A DNA stretch of 64,000 nt from NCBI RefSeq assembly GCF_001458215.1, contig NZ_CYTW01000001.1, positions 1 through 64,000 of the forward strand, given 5' to 3'. The DNA comes from Shimia thalassica (GTDB lineage Bacteria > Pseudomonadota > Alphaproteobacteria > Rhodobacterales > Rhodobacteraceae). The notes beneath the pieces were generated by a model. That model was not told where the DNA came from. It was given only the letters and a program-made list of their open reading frames with translations, and ran no database searches. Within the stretch, counting starts at the first letter, position 1, and every line of letters starts with the position of its first letter. Shown here piece after piece: positions 28,258 through 37,502 of the stretch. The translations under genes and the position numbers were made by a program.

Positions 28258-28326
28258 TCCAAAAGTCCTTTCACTGGCTCAATAATAGTCGTTAATAACT
28301 CTTTAAGCTATTTGCAGGAAATGAAA

Positions 28327-29277
28327 ATGTCCGTCACATTTATTCAAAATGCCGAAACGTCAAAACTCATTTCCAAACCGTCTTTCGCCGACTTTCCCGA
28401 CAATGCCCCGATTCATGCCGCGTTCCGACTGATCGAGCTGCGCAAGGGGACGGTTTCACCGCCCGGTGCGATGGCGCGTCGGGTAGCTTTCGGGGTGGCT
28501 GATACGCCCGAAATGGCGGCGCAGTTGTCGGGGTTCGAAGCGATCGAGCGCTATGCATTGCAATACAGTGCGGATGTTGAACAGGCGTGCCAGAGCCTGT
28601 TTTCGTCGGATGGTATCGTCCAAGAACTCCCGCTAGGGGCATTGGCGCTTGGCGCGCCAGAAACCAATGGTACCATCAGTTCCAAAGGGGCAGCAGCTGG
28701 ACCAACGCTTGCCGATGCGGCCCTGCGCGCCGTTTATGAGTGTCTGGAGCATGCACTGGATGGGGCGGGAGACTATTCGCATGTCGCATCACCGGAGTGT
28801 TTGCCAGATACGCTGGTTTCCTGGCTGGCCAAGCATCTGCGGACACTCGAGATTCATGTGCAGCCCTTTCCCGAGATCGGGCTGCTTGTCCGCGTGATGT
28901 GCAGTGACTTTGACGGGGGGCGGCCCTGCTATGGCACGGCATTTGCCGCCGAACTGGGGCAGGGCGCTCTGAGTGCGGCGGGCGAAGCGATTGTCTCGTG
29001 GCGCAATATGGTTACGCTTGAGCATAAGGGCGTGACGCCCCAAGGAATGGACGCGGATGAATCGCGGTATTTCGAACTGTATCGGGGCGCTCGCGGGGAC
29101 CGGCCAATATCGCCGCACACCGTTTTTGACGTTGAAACGTGGAGCTCTCCTGCGCCCGACCTTGCCCATACTCTGGATTTTGCGGCCAAGGTTCTGGGCG
29201 CGCCGGTTGCCGTATTTGACATGACGGCGGCAGACATTCCGCTGCCTGTGGTAAAAGCGGTGCCGATTACGGGCTAA
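28327..29277 (+). CDS. YcaO-family protein, short form, 316 aa
   Basis: YcaO enzymes use ATP to activate peptide amides for azoline or thioamide formation. The family pattern is visible as GFEAIERYALQY, SKGAAAGPTLADAALRAVYE with CLEHAL, and GTAFAAELGQGALSAAGEAIVSW, i.e. glutamate-rich helices of the ATP/Mg site. It is shorter than typical YcaO domains (~390-450 aa) and has no fused partner; no TfuA-like or ThiF-like gene is nearby. I chose the ATG at 28327 because AGGA precedes it by 7 bases. It is divergent from the 111-aa gene. Family assignment is fairly sure; the substrate is inferred from neighbours. Confidence 0.78.
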   Translation: MSVTFIQNAETSKLISKPSFADFPDNAPIHAAFRLIELRKGTVSPPGAMARRVAFGVADTPEMAAQLSGFEAIERYALQYSADVEQACQSLFSSDGIVQELPLGALALGAPETNGTISSKGAAAGPTLADAALRAVYECLEHALDGAGDYSHVASPECLPDTLVSWLAKHLRTLEIHVQPFPEIGLLVRVMCSDFDGGRPCYGTAFAAELGQGALSAAGEAIVSWRNMVTLEHKGVTPQGMDADESRYFELYRGARGDRPISPHTVFDVETWSSPAPDLAHTLDFAAKVLGAPVAVFDMTAADIPLPVVKAVPITG

Positions 29278-29290
29278 GGCCACAAGCCAG

Positions 29291-30538
29291 TTAGTCTCCG
29301 CGCAATCCCCGCGTGCCCGGGACCACACCCAACGGGTTTTCGTAGAGATCGGCAAAGGCGGCGATTTCCTTGCAGCGCTCATAGCTTGGCAACCCGCGGG
29401 TGATGGCAGAGCCTAACCTTGAAGGAATGTCGCGAAACTCGTCCTTGGCGATCTGGCGTGGGGTGTTTCCGATCACCACAAGCGGCCCTACCTCGATCAG
29501 ACGTGCCAGAAGATAGCCCGAGACGGGCATCGTCCGTGCGCCCTTGGTCCAGATGAGATCATCCAGAAAACGCGGATCGTCATCGCCCGGGCCGAACTCG
29601 AGCCGCATGGCCATACCCTCACGCCCGCGGGAAAAACGAATCCAGTCCTTGGGAACCGGCTGCCCATCAATGCTTAGGTCTTTGGTTTTGAACGCGCGCA
29701 GATAGACACCCAGCGGATTGGCAAAGGCCATGACACGCCCCTGTGGCGGGTTTGAACCGCGCAAAAAGACCTGATCATAGGCCGCTTGGGCCGCGCTGGA
29801 ATCGGCGTTGCGGCAATAAAGATCTTCGCGATCGACCGACAGAAAAATCTCTTCCAACTTGGCGCGCCTGCGTTTGCCATCCTGATTGACGGCATAGGGG
29901 AATGACCCGAAATGCACGACAAAAATCAGATCATTCAGCCCGTTGATATTTTCGGCCATGAACAACACATGATTGACATTTAGCGGGTGTTCGGGTGGTT
30001 GTGACCGCCCCCAACCCACCAGCCTCCGGCGAAAAATCTCGGTACGGGTTTTGACATTCAGGCTATTCCATTGCGACGCCGGCATGCCGAACAGCTCTTC
30101 TGCGTCATAAGCACGGCCCGTGATGCTGGTCACACGTTGCAGGAAATAAGGAAGGTCATAGACCGCCATGGCCTGCCACCATTCCATCATTTCGGTTGTC
30201 GCGACAAATCGTTTTGGGCGCAGGTTGCCCTTTGCATCGGGAGACATGATCAATGTGTATTCAAGGTACTCATTGTGTAGCTCCGCCCGTCCGGGCCATC
30301 CCCAGTCGGACAATTGCACCGCCAACTCTTCTCCAAGGCAATCCAGCGGTTCTCGTGGATTGGCGAGCCATTTGATGGAATGGGCGATCTTGCTGTCGGT
30401 GATGTCCGCTGGATTCGACACCAGAAACGGGCTGGCGTGATGCGAATTGATCAGGTTGACAATTGTGTCGTTCCATACGGACAGAACCGCATCGTTTACA
30501 CCCGGATCGGCAAGGCCCGGAGAACGAAAAATGTGCAT
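29291..30538 (-). CDS. Protein of unknown function, 415 aa
   Basis: I do not recognise this protein. It has no signal peptide or clear membrane helix. It is rich in aromatic residues (EMMEWWQAMAVYDLPYF, NDLIFVVHFGSFPYAVN) and ends in a Gly/Arg-rich tail. GAGGAG lies 6 bases before the ATG at 30538. It follows the haloperoxidase-like gene on the same strand, across a strong hairpin (30575-30603), and converges on the YcaO gene. Its position suggests a role with the haloperoxidase homologue. Confidence 0.78.
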   Translation of the reverse strand: MHIFRSPGLADPGVNDAVLSVWNDTIVNLINSHHASPFLVSNPADITDSKIAHSIKWLANPREPLDCLGEELAVQLSDWGWPGRAELHNEYLEYTLIMSPDAKGNLRPKRFVATTEMMEWWQAMAVYDLPYFLQRVTSITGRAYDAEELFGMPASQWNSLNVKTRTEIFRRRLVGWGRSQPPEHPLNVNHVLFMAENINGLNDLIFVVHFGSFPYAVNQDGKRRRAKLEEIFLSVDREDLYCRNADSSAAQAAYDQVFLRGSNPPQGRVMAFANPLGVYLRAFKTKDLSIDGQPVPKDWIRFSRGREGMAMRLEFGPGDDDPRFLDDLIWTKGARTMPVSGYLLARLIEVGPLVVIGNTPRQIAKDEFRDIPSRLGSAITRGLPSYERCKEIAAFADLYENPLGVVPGTRGLRGD

Positions 30539-30574
30539 TGACTCTCCTCTCAAACAGTGCGGATTTGAATTTGG

Positions 30575-30603
30575 GCGGCCGCAGGACGGGCTCCTGCGGC
30601 CGC
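30575..30603 (-). terminator. 12-bp perfect hairpin between haloperoxidase and 415-aa genes
   Basis: GCGGCCGCAGGA/TCCTGCGGCCGC encloses a 5-base loop. It lies 108 bases past the stop of the gene at 30711 and 37 bases before the ATG of the next gene. There is no T run, so it may attenuate transcription or protect the upstream mRNA end. Confidence 0.55.
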
Positions 30604-30710
30604 GTCGGCCCGGAGAGCACAGCTGGGGACAAGGCTCTTCCGGCAGACAGGGGGGAAACGACCAGCGTGTTTATTCAAACGATGGTCGATATGTTCTTTG
30701 TTTCATGGCG

Positions 30711-32639
30711 TTACGCCTTGGTCTGTGACGGCAGGTGACGTGTCCACCAGTCGTGCAAACTGCAACCGTGCAGGTGAATGTCCGCGTCACCGCGCCCATT
30801 TCCGGAAATGGTCAGCGTGTCGCCGTCAAAGGTTTCAAGTGTCATGGTCACGTCTTGGGAGAAGGCGACCATCTGCTCTGACAGAATACCGACCGCGATC
30901 CGCTCTCCCATGCGCAGGCTTTCAAAGCAGTCACTGTAATAATGCACGCCCGCCATACAGCCCGCGAGCGACAGGTTCTCCGCCAGTTTGTTCAACTCTC
31001 CGTTCAGGGTTAGGGTCTCGGGCGTGTCGCCGTCTTGTGCCGGCGCCAAAGCCAGACCGCCTGCTTCAGGAACACACACCTCGGGGGCACCTGCATCCCG
31101 CAGAGACATTGGCGTACGGTCTGCGTCATGGGTGCGGAAAAACGCCTTGATCATGGTCACGCAGGCACCCGCCACTGCGGCATGTCCCGCCCCGTAAGAC
31201 GGATGCATCGGCGAACCTTCGGGGCACGTCATCGGCAACAACAGGTTGCGCGTAATCTCGGGTAGGCGACGCCAGGACGGGGAGGCATGCTTGAACCGGC
31301 GTTCGGACGGGGCCGCAACAATCGCTTCGACCAGATCAAAACCCTCAGCATAGGCCGTGTCGAGCTTGTCCAGATGCCGAGAGGCCATAGCCTCGGCCGC
31401 ACCAAGTTCCGCGCCGTATCCGTTTTCAACCAAACAGGCCACACTGCCCAGTTTTTCAGGACGGGCGCGGTTGTGCACCTGAAACTTCTGTCGCCACGAC
31501 GCCCGATGCGCCCGTGTCGCGGTTTCCGTCACCAAGGACAGAAGATATGATTTTTCCAAGCTGGCAAAGCGATCTTCGGCATGATCGTCGGGCAGTCCGG
31601 GATCGCATGCGGTGCCCCAGTTCATCAGCAGAAGGATCGCGTTAAGATAGGTATCACAAGACGCATCCGCGCAGGCCAGTGTCGCCAGATCGCGCGGGGT
31701 TTCAATGAACTTTCTCTCGCCCTCAAAAGTGGCGCGCTCTTGTTTTGTGTTGGCACCATTCTGAACATCCAGCCACTCGGCCCAGTCACGCAGGTAATCC
31801 ACTCCCGGCTGAGGCGCAGTGATCCGCTGATCCAAGGGTTCGGCGCCGTTTGGGATAAACCCATCCCGTGCCGTCAGGTTTGCATCATCTTCTGAGGTCG
31901 CTCCCTGCAAAAGAAATTGCGACACATAGGGACCATCAGCACAGCCCGCGCTTGCTCCGCGGAACAGGGATTGCGACGTCAAACCTTCGCCATCCCGAAC
32001 GCGCCGGCAGCTGGACACTGAGTCTAGGGCGTTGCCATTGGCATCTGTTGGCGTCTGTTTGGGATCGAACCATGCCATATTGGACAGCGCCAAAGCGACG
32101 TGTTCGGCGGCTTTGCTGCTACGCAAATCTTCAAAAGAATGATCCCGCAGATGCGCCATTGCGTAAAGCTCGGCCATTTCCGCAGCGAGCTCGTCCGACC
32201 CGAGGCCGGGCGCCGGCGGCAACGCAACTGTTTTCACTTCTGTGACAAGCTGTTGATCGGGGAAAGGCATATCCCAGTCACGCCAACCAAAATCGCCCCC
32301 ATCAGTATGCGGCTGGGTTTGGAAGGTGCCGCAATAGGCCGGCAGATCAAACAACGCGATCCGGTTTCCGGCGTTGTCGGTATAGCTTGGGTCGGTAATC
32401 TCTGCAAAAAAGCTGGTGTAGGAATAGGGCGTCACAATACCAAAAGTGTTGTGTTCCAGCCCTTTAGAAAAGCTGGTTGGCCATGTGTCGTGAAAAGCCT
32501 CGGCCTCGCCGTTGCAATGGGTTTCAACCTCCAGAGCAGCCAAAGGGATCATCGCAGCACGACGCTTGAGCGCCTCGACCACTTGGTCAGACTCCGTGCT
32601 AACCGGAGCCGGAAATGTGAAACTTACCTCTTTGGACAT
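30711..32639 (-). CDS. Vanadium-dependent haloperoxidase homologue, 642 aa, one ligand Arg missing
   Basis: The PAP2/haloperoxidase active-site motifs are present: Lys and Arg in KFQVHNRARPE (about 385-395), PSYGAGHA (about 480-488) and the catalytic His in AGVHYYSD (His566). EINKLA-type sequence (GELNKLAENLSL) before it and SLRMGERIAVGIL after it match bromoperoxidase-like members. The position six residues before the His, normally an Arg that binds vanadate, is Gly560 (LAGCMAGVH). There is no Sec signal. AAGGAGG lies 5 bases before the ATG at 32639. It may be a diverged or inactive haloperoxidase, or use another oxyanion chemistry. Confidence 0.88.
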   Translation of the reverse strand: MSKEVSFTFPAPVSTESDQVVEALKRRAAMIPLAALEVETHCNGEAEAFHDTWPTSFSKGLEHNTFGIVTPYSYTSFFAEITDPSYTDNAGNRIALFDLPAYCGTFQTQPHTDGGDFGWRDWDMPFPDQQLVTEVKTVALPPAPGLGSDELAAEMAELYAMAHLRDHSFEDLRSSKAAEHVALALSNMAWFDPKQTPTDANGNALDSVSSCRRVRDGEGLTSQSLFRGASAGCADGPYVSQFLLQGATSEDDANLTARDGFIPNGAEPLDQRITAPQPGVDYLRDWAEWLDVQNGANTKQERATFEGERKFIETPRDLATLACADASCDTYLNAILLLMNWGTACDPGLPDDHAEDRFASLEKSYLLSLVTETATRAHRASWRQKFQVHNRARPEKLGSVACLVENGYGAELGAAEAMASRHLDKLDTAYAEGFDLVEAIVAAPSERRFKHASPSWRRLPEITRNLLLPMTCPEGSPMHPSYGAGHAAVAGACVTMIKAFFRTHDADRTPMSLRDAGAPEVCVPEAGGLALAPAQDGDTPETLTLNGELNKLAENLSLAGCMAGVHYYSDCFESLRMGERIAVGILSEQMVAFSQDVTMTLETFDGDTLTISGNGRGDADIHLHGCSLHDWWTRHLPSQTKA

Positions 32640-33151
32640 GGTGCCCTCCTTGTCGTGCAAGGGCATGGGGCACAGGCAGCATTACCGGATCGTTACCGAT
32701 TTGGCCGAAATCGTTACTTCGAGACAAAAACTGGAAAAAATTAACGAAATATTGCAACTTTTTTCGATTACCGGAATCTCGGAGCCGTTTTCGTAAGCGA
32801 CTTGCCGATGGAGTCCAGGCCACGCATGCACCAACATTCAAACTGGACCAAATAGATGGGGCTGATCACAATAGCTGACTTTTCAGGAGATAGGACCAAA
32901 CCCGACTTTGGGAAAAATCAGGACTTTCAGGACCATAAACGCACGGTTGTCTGCGCTCAAATGAAAATCTGGCAGTTTTCCATTAACTCCAAAGGCCGGT
33001 CAGATTGCGATGTCTGCTGGTGTAACACTTTGAAAATGTCTTGTTTGTGAATGTTTCCACAAACAGAAAGAGCGGCCATCTGACCGCTAAGACTCTGCTT
33101 TGGTAAGGGCGCCATCTATTCAAAATCACACAGGGGATCGTGCTGCTTGGG
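32640..33151. other. Intergenic region with the haloperoxidase promoter
   Basis: About 510 bases, rather AT-rich beyond 32720. Apart from the direct repeats at 32678-32717 I see no gene; short open frames have no recognisable content. The leftward histidine-phosphatase gene ends at 33152, so most of the stretch lies between that 3' end and the haloperoxidase promoter. Confidence 0.5.
32678..32717 (-). promoter_or_regulatory. Phased direct repeats, candidate SARP operator
   Basis: On the minus strand GTAACGAT occurs twice, 21 bp apart, and the related GTAATGCT follows 11 bp later, 39 bases before the haloperoxidase ATG. SARP proteins bind short direct repeats spaced by about one or two helical turns. 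No convincing -10 box is visible. Confidence 0.45.
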
Positions 33152-33697
33152 TCATAAAGTCTTCTCCAGCATTTGTTGCCCTGCTTTTTCAAACAAAACC
33201 GGTATTGCGTTTGGGGGACGTTGGCCGACATCACCTGTTGTCCAAAGCACGCGCGCGGCGCGGATTATGCCTGAGTGACAGACCATGACCGGCAGCGCCG
33301 CCTCTGATGCCGCGCAGATATCGATGATCGTCGTTTGTACGCGCATCAGCATATCAGGCCAGCTTTCGCCGCGATCCGGCGTGTCTTCACGGACGGGCTG
33401 GTTGCTCAAGGGGTGCCCTTCGAAGACGCCCCAGTCTCGCTCGCGCAATCCGTTATGCAGTTCGAACGCTTGGCCCGGAAAGGCAAGCCTTGCGGTGCAC
33501 TGGGCGCGTGACATTGGGCTGGCAAAAAGTGCAATCGGTTCTGGCCAGAGCCTGTGCGAAAGCGCACGCGCCTGATCACAACCCCTCTGGGTGAGCGGCA
33601 CATCCGTTACTCCGGCGATGATTTCATCCGCGTTGGCTGTCGTCTCGCCGTGGCGGATCAGGCAAAAACTGCGAGAGGGTAGGTGTGTCGCAATCAT
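33152..33697 (-). CDS. Histidine phosphatase family protein, 181 aa
   Basis: A phosphoglycerate-mutase-like phosphatase. It has the catalytic motif LIRHGETTAN, a second Arg in SPMSRAQCTA, the acid in LRERDWGVFEG and the second His in VMVCHSGIIRA. Length fits small family members. The ATG overlaps the MBL gene stop by 4 bp, so it is the last gene of the transport operon. It probably dephosphorylates a compound brought in or produced by that operon; the substrate is not known. Confidence 0.9.
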   Translation of the reverse strand: MIATHLPSRSFCLIRHGETTANADEIIAGVTDVPLTQRGCDQARALSHRLWPEPIALFASPMSRAQCTARLAFPGQAFELHNGLRERDWGVFEGHPLSNQPVREDTPDRGESWPDMLMRVQTTIIDICAASEAALPVMVCHSGIIRAARVLWTTGDVGQRPPNAIPVLFEKAGQQMLEKTL

Positions 33698-34761
33698 AGG
33701 CGCACCCGATCGTGAAAAAACACCTCGGCGTCCAGCTCCTCAATCAGGTAATCTTCCGGTTTCGTGCAAAAGGCAGGGGCAAAACGTTTTGCGCCGAGGC
33801 GCGCTAACATCTTTACCTGATCGCGCAGCGGCGGATGCACATTCCAACGCCGGAAATACCCGCCCGTAACGCTGCGAATGCCACGCGCATGGGCGGTCAT
33901 ATGGCCGGTGAACACAACATGCGCGTCGCGCCCCAGACGCCCGCTTTCATGCCATGCCCGCACATAACCCCAAGCAGAGCCTCCGTCGGCGTTGGGCGTG
34001 TCACAAATCAGAAACCGTGCCTGTTCCATCGGGCCACGGTCCAAAAGCGGGGCGATTTCCTGTGCATCTGTGCTGACGGCACCGCTGCTCAATGCGGCGC
34101 GCAGCGTGGATTGGCATTCAGGGTCAAGCATCACGCTTTCACATCCATAACGCCTTATCAAATGCAGGGCCATTTCGCCCGCGCGACCAGAGGGCGGGGC
34201 GGGCAAAAGCACTTGTCCCTCGACCCCGTCCAAAAACGAATTCAGCGCCTTGAGCCGATCCGACTGCGGCACATCGTCAAGATGATAAGAGCAATCCAAG
34301 ATCGCTGTCGCGGCAGGGGGCGGCATATCAAAAGTGAACCAGTCGGATTCCTCGGACCAATCACCGGAATAGAACAGACCTTCGCCGAGATCGAAATGGA
34401 ACCAGACCCCACCCATCGCATGGCCATTGCGACCGGTGGTCAGGGTGACGCCGTTGATTGTCGTCTGGCCCTGTTCGGGCAACAGATGCACATTGGCTGC
34501 GGGGGGCAACGCTTTGGCTGTTTGTGTCGTGGCATAAATAGGCAACCCTGCTTCAACCGCATGGGACGCGCCTCCGATGTGATCAATGTGGTCGTGGGTG
34601 ATGAACACCGCCTCGGCCCCTTCAAGCCATGCAGGATTGAAATGCGCGTTGGCCTCGGGGCCAAAGCCGCAATCAAGAAGCCAGATCCGGTTGTCCACGG
34701 TCAATTGCATGCATGCAGGGCCTTTGTCCCCGATGCCGGAAAGTAATCGTATGCTTTGCAT
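33694..34761 (-). CDS. MBL-fold metallohydrolase, 355 aa
   Basis: A metallo-beta-lactamase-fold hydrolase with the zinc motif THDHIDHIGG (about 55-64), a downstream His in GRNGHAMGG and Asp in YSGDWSEES. The later part (VVFTGHMTAHARG) recalls RNase-J/beta-CASP-like enzymes but is shorter. AGAGGA lies 5 bases before the ATG, which directly abuts the stop of the ATPase gene. With the histidine phosphatase it may process an imported phosphoester; phosphodiesterase activity is inference only. Confidence 0.88.
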   Translation of the reverse strand: MQSIRLLSGIGDKGPACMQLTVDNRIWLLDCGFGPEANAHFNPAWLEGAEAVFITHDHIDHIGGASHAVEAGLPIYATTQTAKALPPAANVHLLPEQGQTTINGVTLTTGRNGHAMGGVWFHFDLGEGLFYSGDWSEESDWFTFDMPPPAATAILDCSYHLDDVPQSDRLKALNSFLDGVEGQVLLPAPPSGRAGEMALHLIRRYGCESVMLDPECQSTLRAALSSGAVSTDAQEIAPLLDRGPMEQARFLICDTPNADGGSAWGYVRAWHESGRLGRDAHVVFTGHMTAHARGIRSVTGGYFRRWNVHPPLRDQVKMLARLGAKRFAPAFCTKPEDYLIEELDAEVFFHDRVRL

Positions 34762-35811
34762 TTATTCCTCTGAAAAGGCCCAGGGTGTTGTGATGGTCAC
34801 GCCCAATTGCGCGCCGACTTCGAAACGGGCGCGCGTTTCTGCAAACAAGGACGCGCCGCAGTCGGTCACCGTTTCCAACAGATATTTCCCGCCCATATAG
34901 GTGACGCGTGCGACCTTGCTGCGCAGATCGCCACTCTCGGAGATGGTCAGGTTTTCGGGGCGCAGGCAGACATGACTGACCCGCGCCGCTTGCTGTGCCG
35001 ATTGCACGTCAACCTCTGCTCCGAGTATCCGCGCCCGCTGTGCGCTTCCGTCCTGTTTGATTTCTTGCACGGGCACGACGGTCCCGCGTCCGACAAATTC
35101 GGCAACAAAGCGGTTCTTGGGGCGCTCATACAGGGTTTGTGGCGTGTCGAATTGCTGAATGCGGCCCTGATCCATCACCGCAATCCGGTCAGCCATTGCC
35201 ATGGCTTCGGCCTGATCATGGGTGACATAGACCATCGTGGCACCGGTGCGTTTGTGAAAGTCGGTAAAGACGCCCTGCATCGTGGCCCGCAGTGCGACAT
35301 CGAGATTGGCAAGGGGCTCATCCAGTAGGACGGCACAGGGATCAGACACAAGGCAGCGCGCTAAAGCGACCCTCTGCCGTTGCCCGCCGGACAGGTCAGA
35401 AGGCATGCGGTCGGCATATGCTTCAAGCCCAGTCGAGGCGAGCGCCGCATCGGTATGTCTGGTGACCTCTGCCTTTGAGAACCTGCGGATTTCCAGGGGG
35501 TAGGATACGTTGCGGCGTACCGACATATGCGGCCAGAGGGCGTATGATTGAAAAACAAACCCTATGTTGCGTTCCTCCGGGGGCAGGTTTGCCCCCGTTT
35601 CGGCATTGGCCATTTCGCGTGTGCCGATACGGATCTGACCGCTGCTGGGCGCTTCGAAACCTGCCAGGAGGCGCAAGAGGGTGGTCTTGCCACAGCCGGA
35701 CGGCCCCAAAAGCGCGATGAACTCGCCATCCTCAAAACGGGTTGTGATGTCTTGCAGCGCAGGCGTGCCAGCGAATGTTTTGCCAACGCAGGACAGGTCT
35801 ATGTCTGCCAT
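34762..35811 (-). CDS. ABC transporter ATP-binding protein (Fe3+/AEP/spermidine type), 349 aa
   Basis: The import ATPase of the operon. Walker A GPSGCGKTT (about 36-44), Q-loop region FVFQSYALWPHMSV, signature LSGGQRQRVALARCL and Walker B AVLLDEP are followed by the switch His VYVTHDQAEAMA. A C-terminal TOBE-like domain follows (about 250-349). AAGGAG precedes the ATG by 8 bases; the start overlaps the permease gene by 13 bases. This subclass serves iron, polyamine, 2-aminoethylphosphonate and hexose-phosphate uptake, so the substrate is not fixed by sequence. Confidence 0.92.
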   Translation of the reverse strand: MADIDLSCVGKTFAGTPALQDITTRFEDGEFIALLGPSGCGKTTLLRLLAGFEAPSSGQIRIGTREMANAETGANLPPEERNIGFVFQSYALWPHMSVRRNVSYPLEIRRFSKAEVTRHTDAALASTGLEAYADRMPSDLSGGQRQRVALARCLVSDPCAVLLDEPLANLDVALRATMQGVFTDFHKRTGATMVYVTHDQAEAMAMADRIAVMDQGRIQQFDTPQTLYERPKNRFVAEFVGRGTVVPVQEIKQDGSAQRARILGAEVDVQSAQQAARVSHVCLRPENLTISESGDLRSKVARVTYMGGKYLLETVTDCGASLFAETRARFEVGAQLGVTITTPWAFSEE

Positions 35812-37502
35812 GGGACAACTCCTTTGGGAAAGCGGCGGGAAAACAGTTGGATCAGCGCCATAAGGGCCACGACCACAAAAACGATGGTCATCGCCAAGGC
35901 GCTGGCCATGCCGGTTTCGCCGCTGTCATCGAGATTGAAAATCACCACGCCCAATGTCTCGGTGCCCGAAGACCACAAGAGCGCAGAAACCGTGAGTTCG
36001 TTAAACGCGGTGAGAAAAACAAGGATTGCCCCTGCCGCCGCCGCTGGTGCCGAAAGGGGAAAGATCACATCACGCAGCCGTCGGTAGAGAGAAGCCCCGA
36101 CCGATTGCGCGGCCTCGTCCATGGCAGGATCAAATTGCTTCAAGCTTGCCTGAACCGGGCGAAACATCACCGCAAAGAAACGCGCGAGATAGGCCAGAAA
36201 GATGATCCAGATGGTGCCGTAGAGCGTGGCCTCGGTAAAGGGCAGCTTGATCAGCAGCAAGATCATCGCAATTGACAGGACAACACCTGGCAACGCGTAG
36301 GGCAAATCAAGCAGGCTGTCGAAGAGGCGGGCAAGTCGCGTTTTGCGCCGTTCCATCAGCCACGCCAAGGGCAGGCAGAGAATGACCAAAACGACAGACG
36401 CCCCTACAGCCAGCCCAAAAGAGTTGGCAAAGGCTCGTGACGTGACAGGCTGGCGGAATAGAACCTCATACCAGGAGGCAAGCGTCACTGTATCAAGCCG
36501 CAGCGACACCCCGTATGCAGGCACCAATGATGTTGCCAAAAGCCCGAACATCGGCAGGACAAGGATGGCAAAGACCACCGTCCAGAGGAAAATCTCGACC
36601 GGCAGACGGGCGGCACCCAACGGTAAGGCCAAAGGGCGGGAAGTGCTGCCCACAAGATGTAGTTTTTGACGCGATTGACACAGGCGTTGCAACAGAATGC
36701 CCGCCACGGCGACGGCCCCGATCAGCATCGCCAGAACCGAAACTTCGGCCAGGACGGTTGTCCCCATACCGGCCAGCTTTTGATAAACGAGTGTCGGGAG
36801 GGTCGCATAGCCCGCCGGAATGCCCAGCATCGCCGGAATGCCAAAATTGCCAAGCGCAGTCACAAAGGTAATCGCCGTGCCGGCCGCCAGACTGGGCAAG
36901 GTCAGCGGCATCACAACTTGCCACCATGTGCGCAGACCTTTGGCACCGCTGATGCGGGCGGCCTCAACCACGTCTTGTGGGATTGAACGCAGACCAGCGC
37001 GCAGGGTCAGAAAAATAATCGACATATGCTGGATGCCCAGCAGGAAGATGATCCCTTGTGGTGAATAAAGCGGCTGTGGCGCGCCAAGCGGGGGGGCAAT
37101 GCCCAATGTCTTTAGCAAAACCGAAGAAGGGCCCATGATCTGGGTCCAAGACAGCGCAGTGATCTGCGGCGGGATCATCATCGGGATCATCAGGCAAAAC
37201 ACCAAAGCCGCCTTGGCGCGCAAATCCGTCAACGCCACCAGAAATGCAAAGGCCGCGCCCAACACCAGCGATACCAATGTGCCAAAACCGGCCGTGACCA
37301 GCGAATGCTTAAGAGCGTTCAGCGTCGAAGGCTGGGCCAGCACCTCGCGCATGAGGGTCAGGCTGGGGCTGCCCTGATCGGTGACGCCTTCCACAAACAG
37401 ACGCAGAACCGGTGCGAGCGTCAGACAAATCGCGATAACAAGAATAGCAGAGAGCAGCCGGGCCTCGGACCGGCTGCCTCCAGATTGTTGGATGGCGTTC
37501 AT
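35799..37502 (-). CDS. ABC transporter permease, double-length (FbpB-like), 567 aa
   Basis: A fused permease with two six-helix halves, each with an EAA-type loop (VVEAARISGAKGLRTWWQVVMPLTLPSL in the first half, MDEAAQSVGASLYRRLRDVIFPL in the second). This layout is typical of FbpB/AfuB/PhnU2-like inner-membrane subunits. Its ATG overlaps the stop of the binding-protein gene by 1 bp (TGATG). It forms the channel for the substrate delivered by the protein at 37502-38470. Confidence 0.92.
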   Translation of the reverse strand: MNAIQQSGGSRSEARLLSAILVIAICLTLAPVLRLFVEGVTDQGSPSLTLMREVLAQPSTLNALKHSLVTAGFGTLVSLVLGAAFAFLVALTDLRAKAALVFCLMIPMMIPPQITALSWTQIMGPSSVLLKTLGIAPPLGAPQPLYSPQGIIFLLGIQHMSIIFLTLRAGLRSIPQDVVEAARISGAKGLRTWWQVVMPLTLPSLAAGTAITFVTALGNFGIPAMLGIPAGYATLPTLVYQKLAGMGTTVLAEVSVLAMLIGAVAVAGILLQRLCQSRQKLHLVGSTSRPLALPLGAARLPVEIFLWTVVFAILVLPMFGLLATSLVPAYGVSLRLDTVTLASWYEVLFRQPVTSRAFANSFGLAVGASVVLVILCLPLAWLMERRKTRLARLFDSLLDLPYALPGVVLSIAMILLLIKLPFTEATLYGTIWIIFLAYLARFFAVMFRPVQASLKQFDPAMDEAAQSVGASLYRRLRDVIFPLSAPAAAAGAILVFLTAFNELTVSALLWSSGTETLGVVIFNLDDSGETGMASALAMTIVFVVVALMALIQLFSRRFPKGVVPWQT

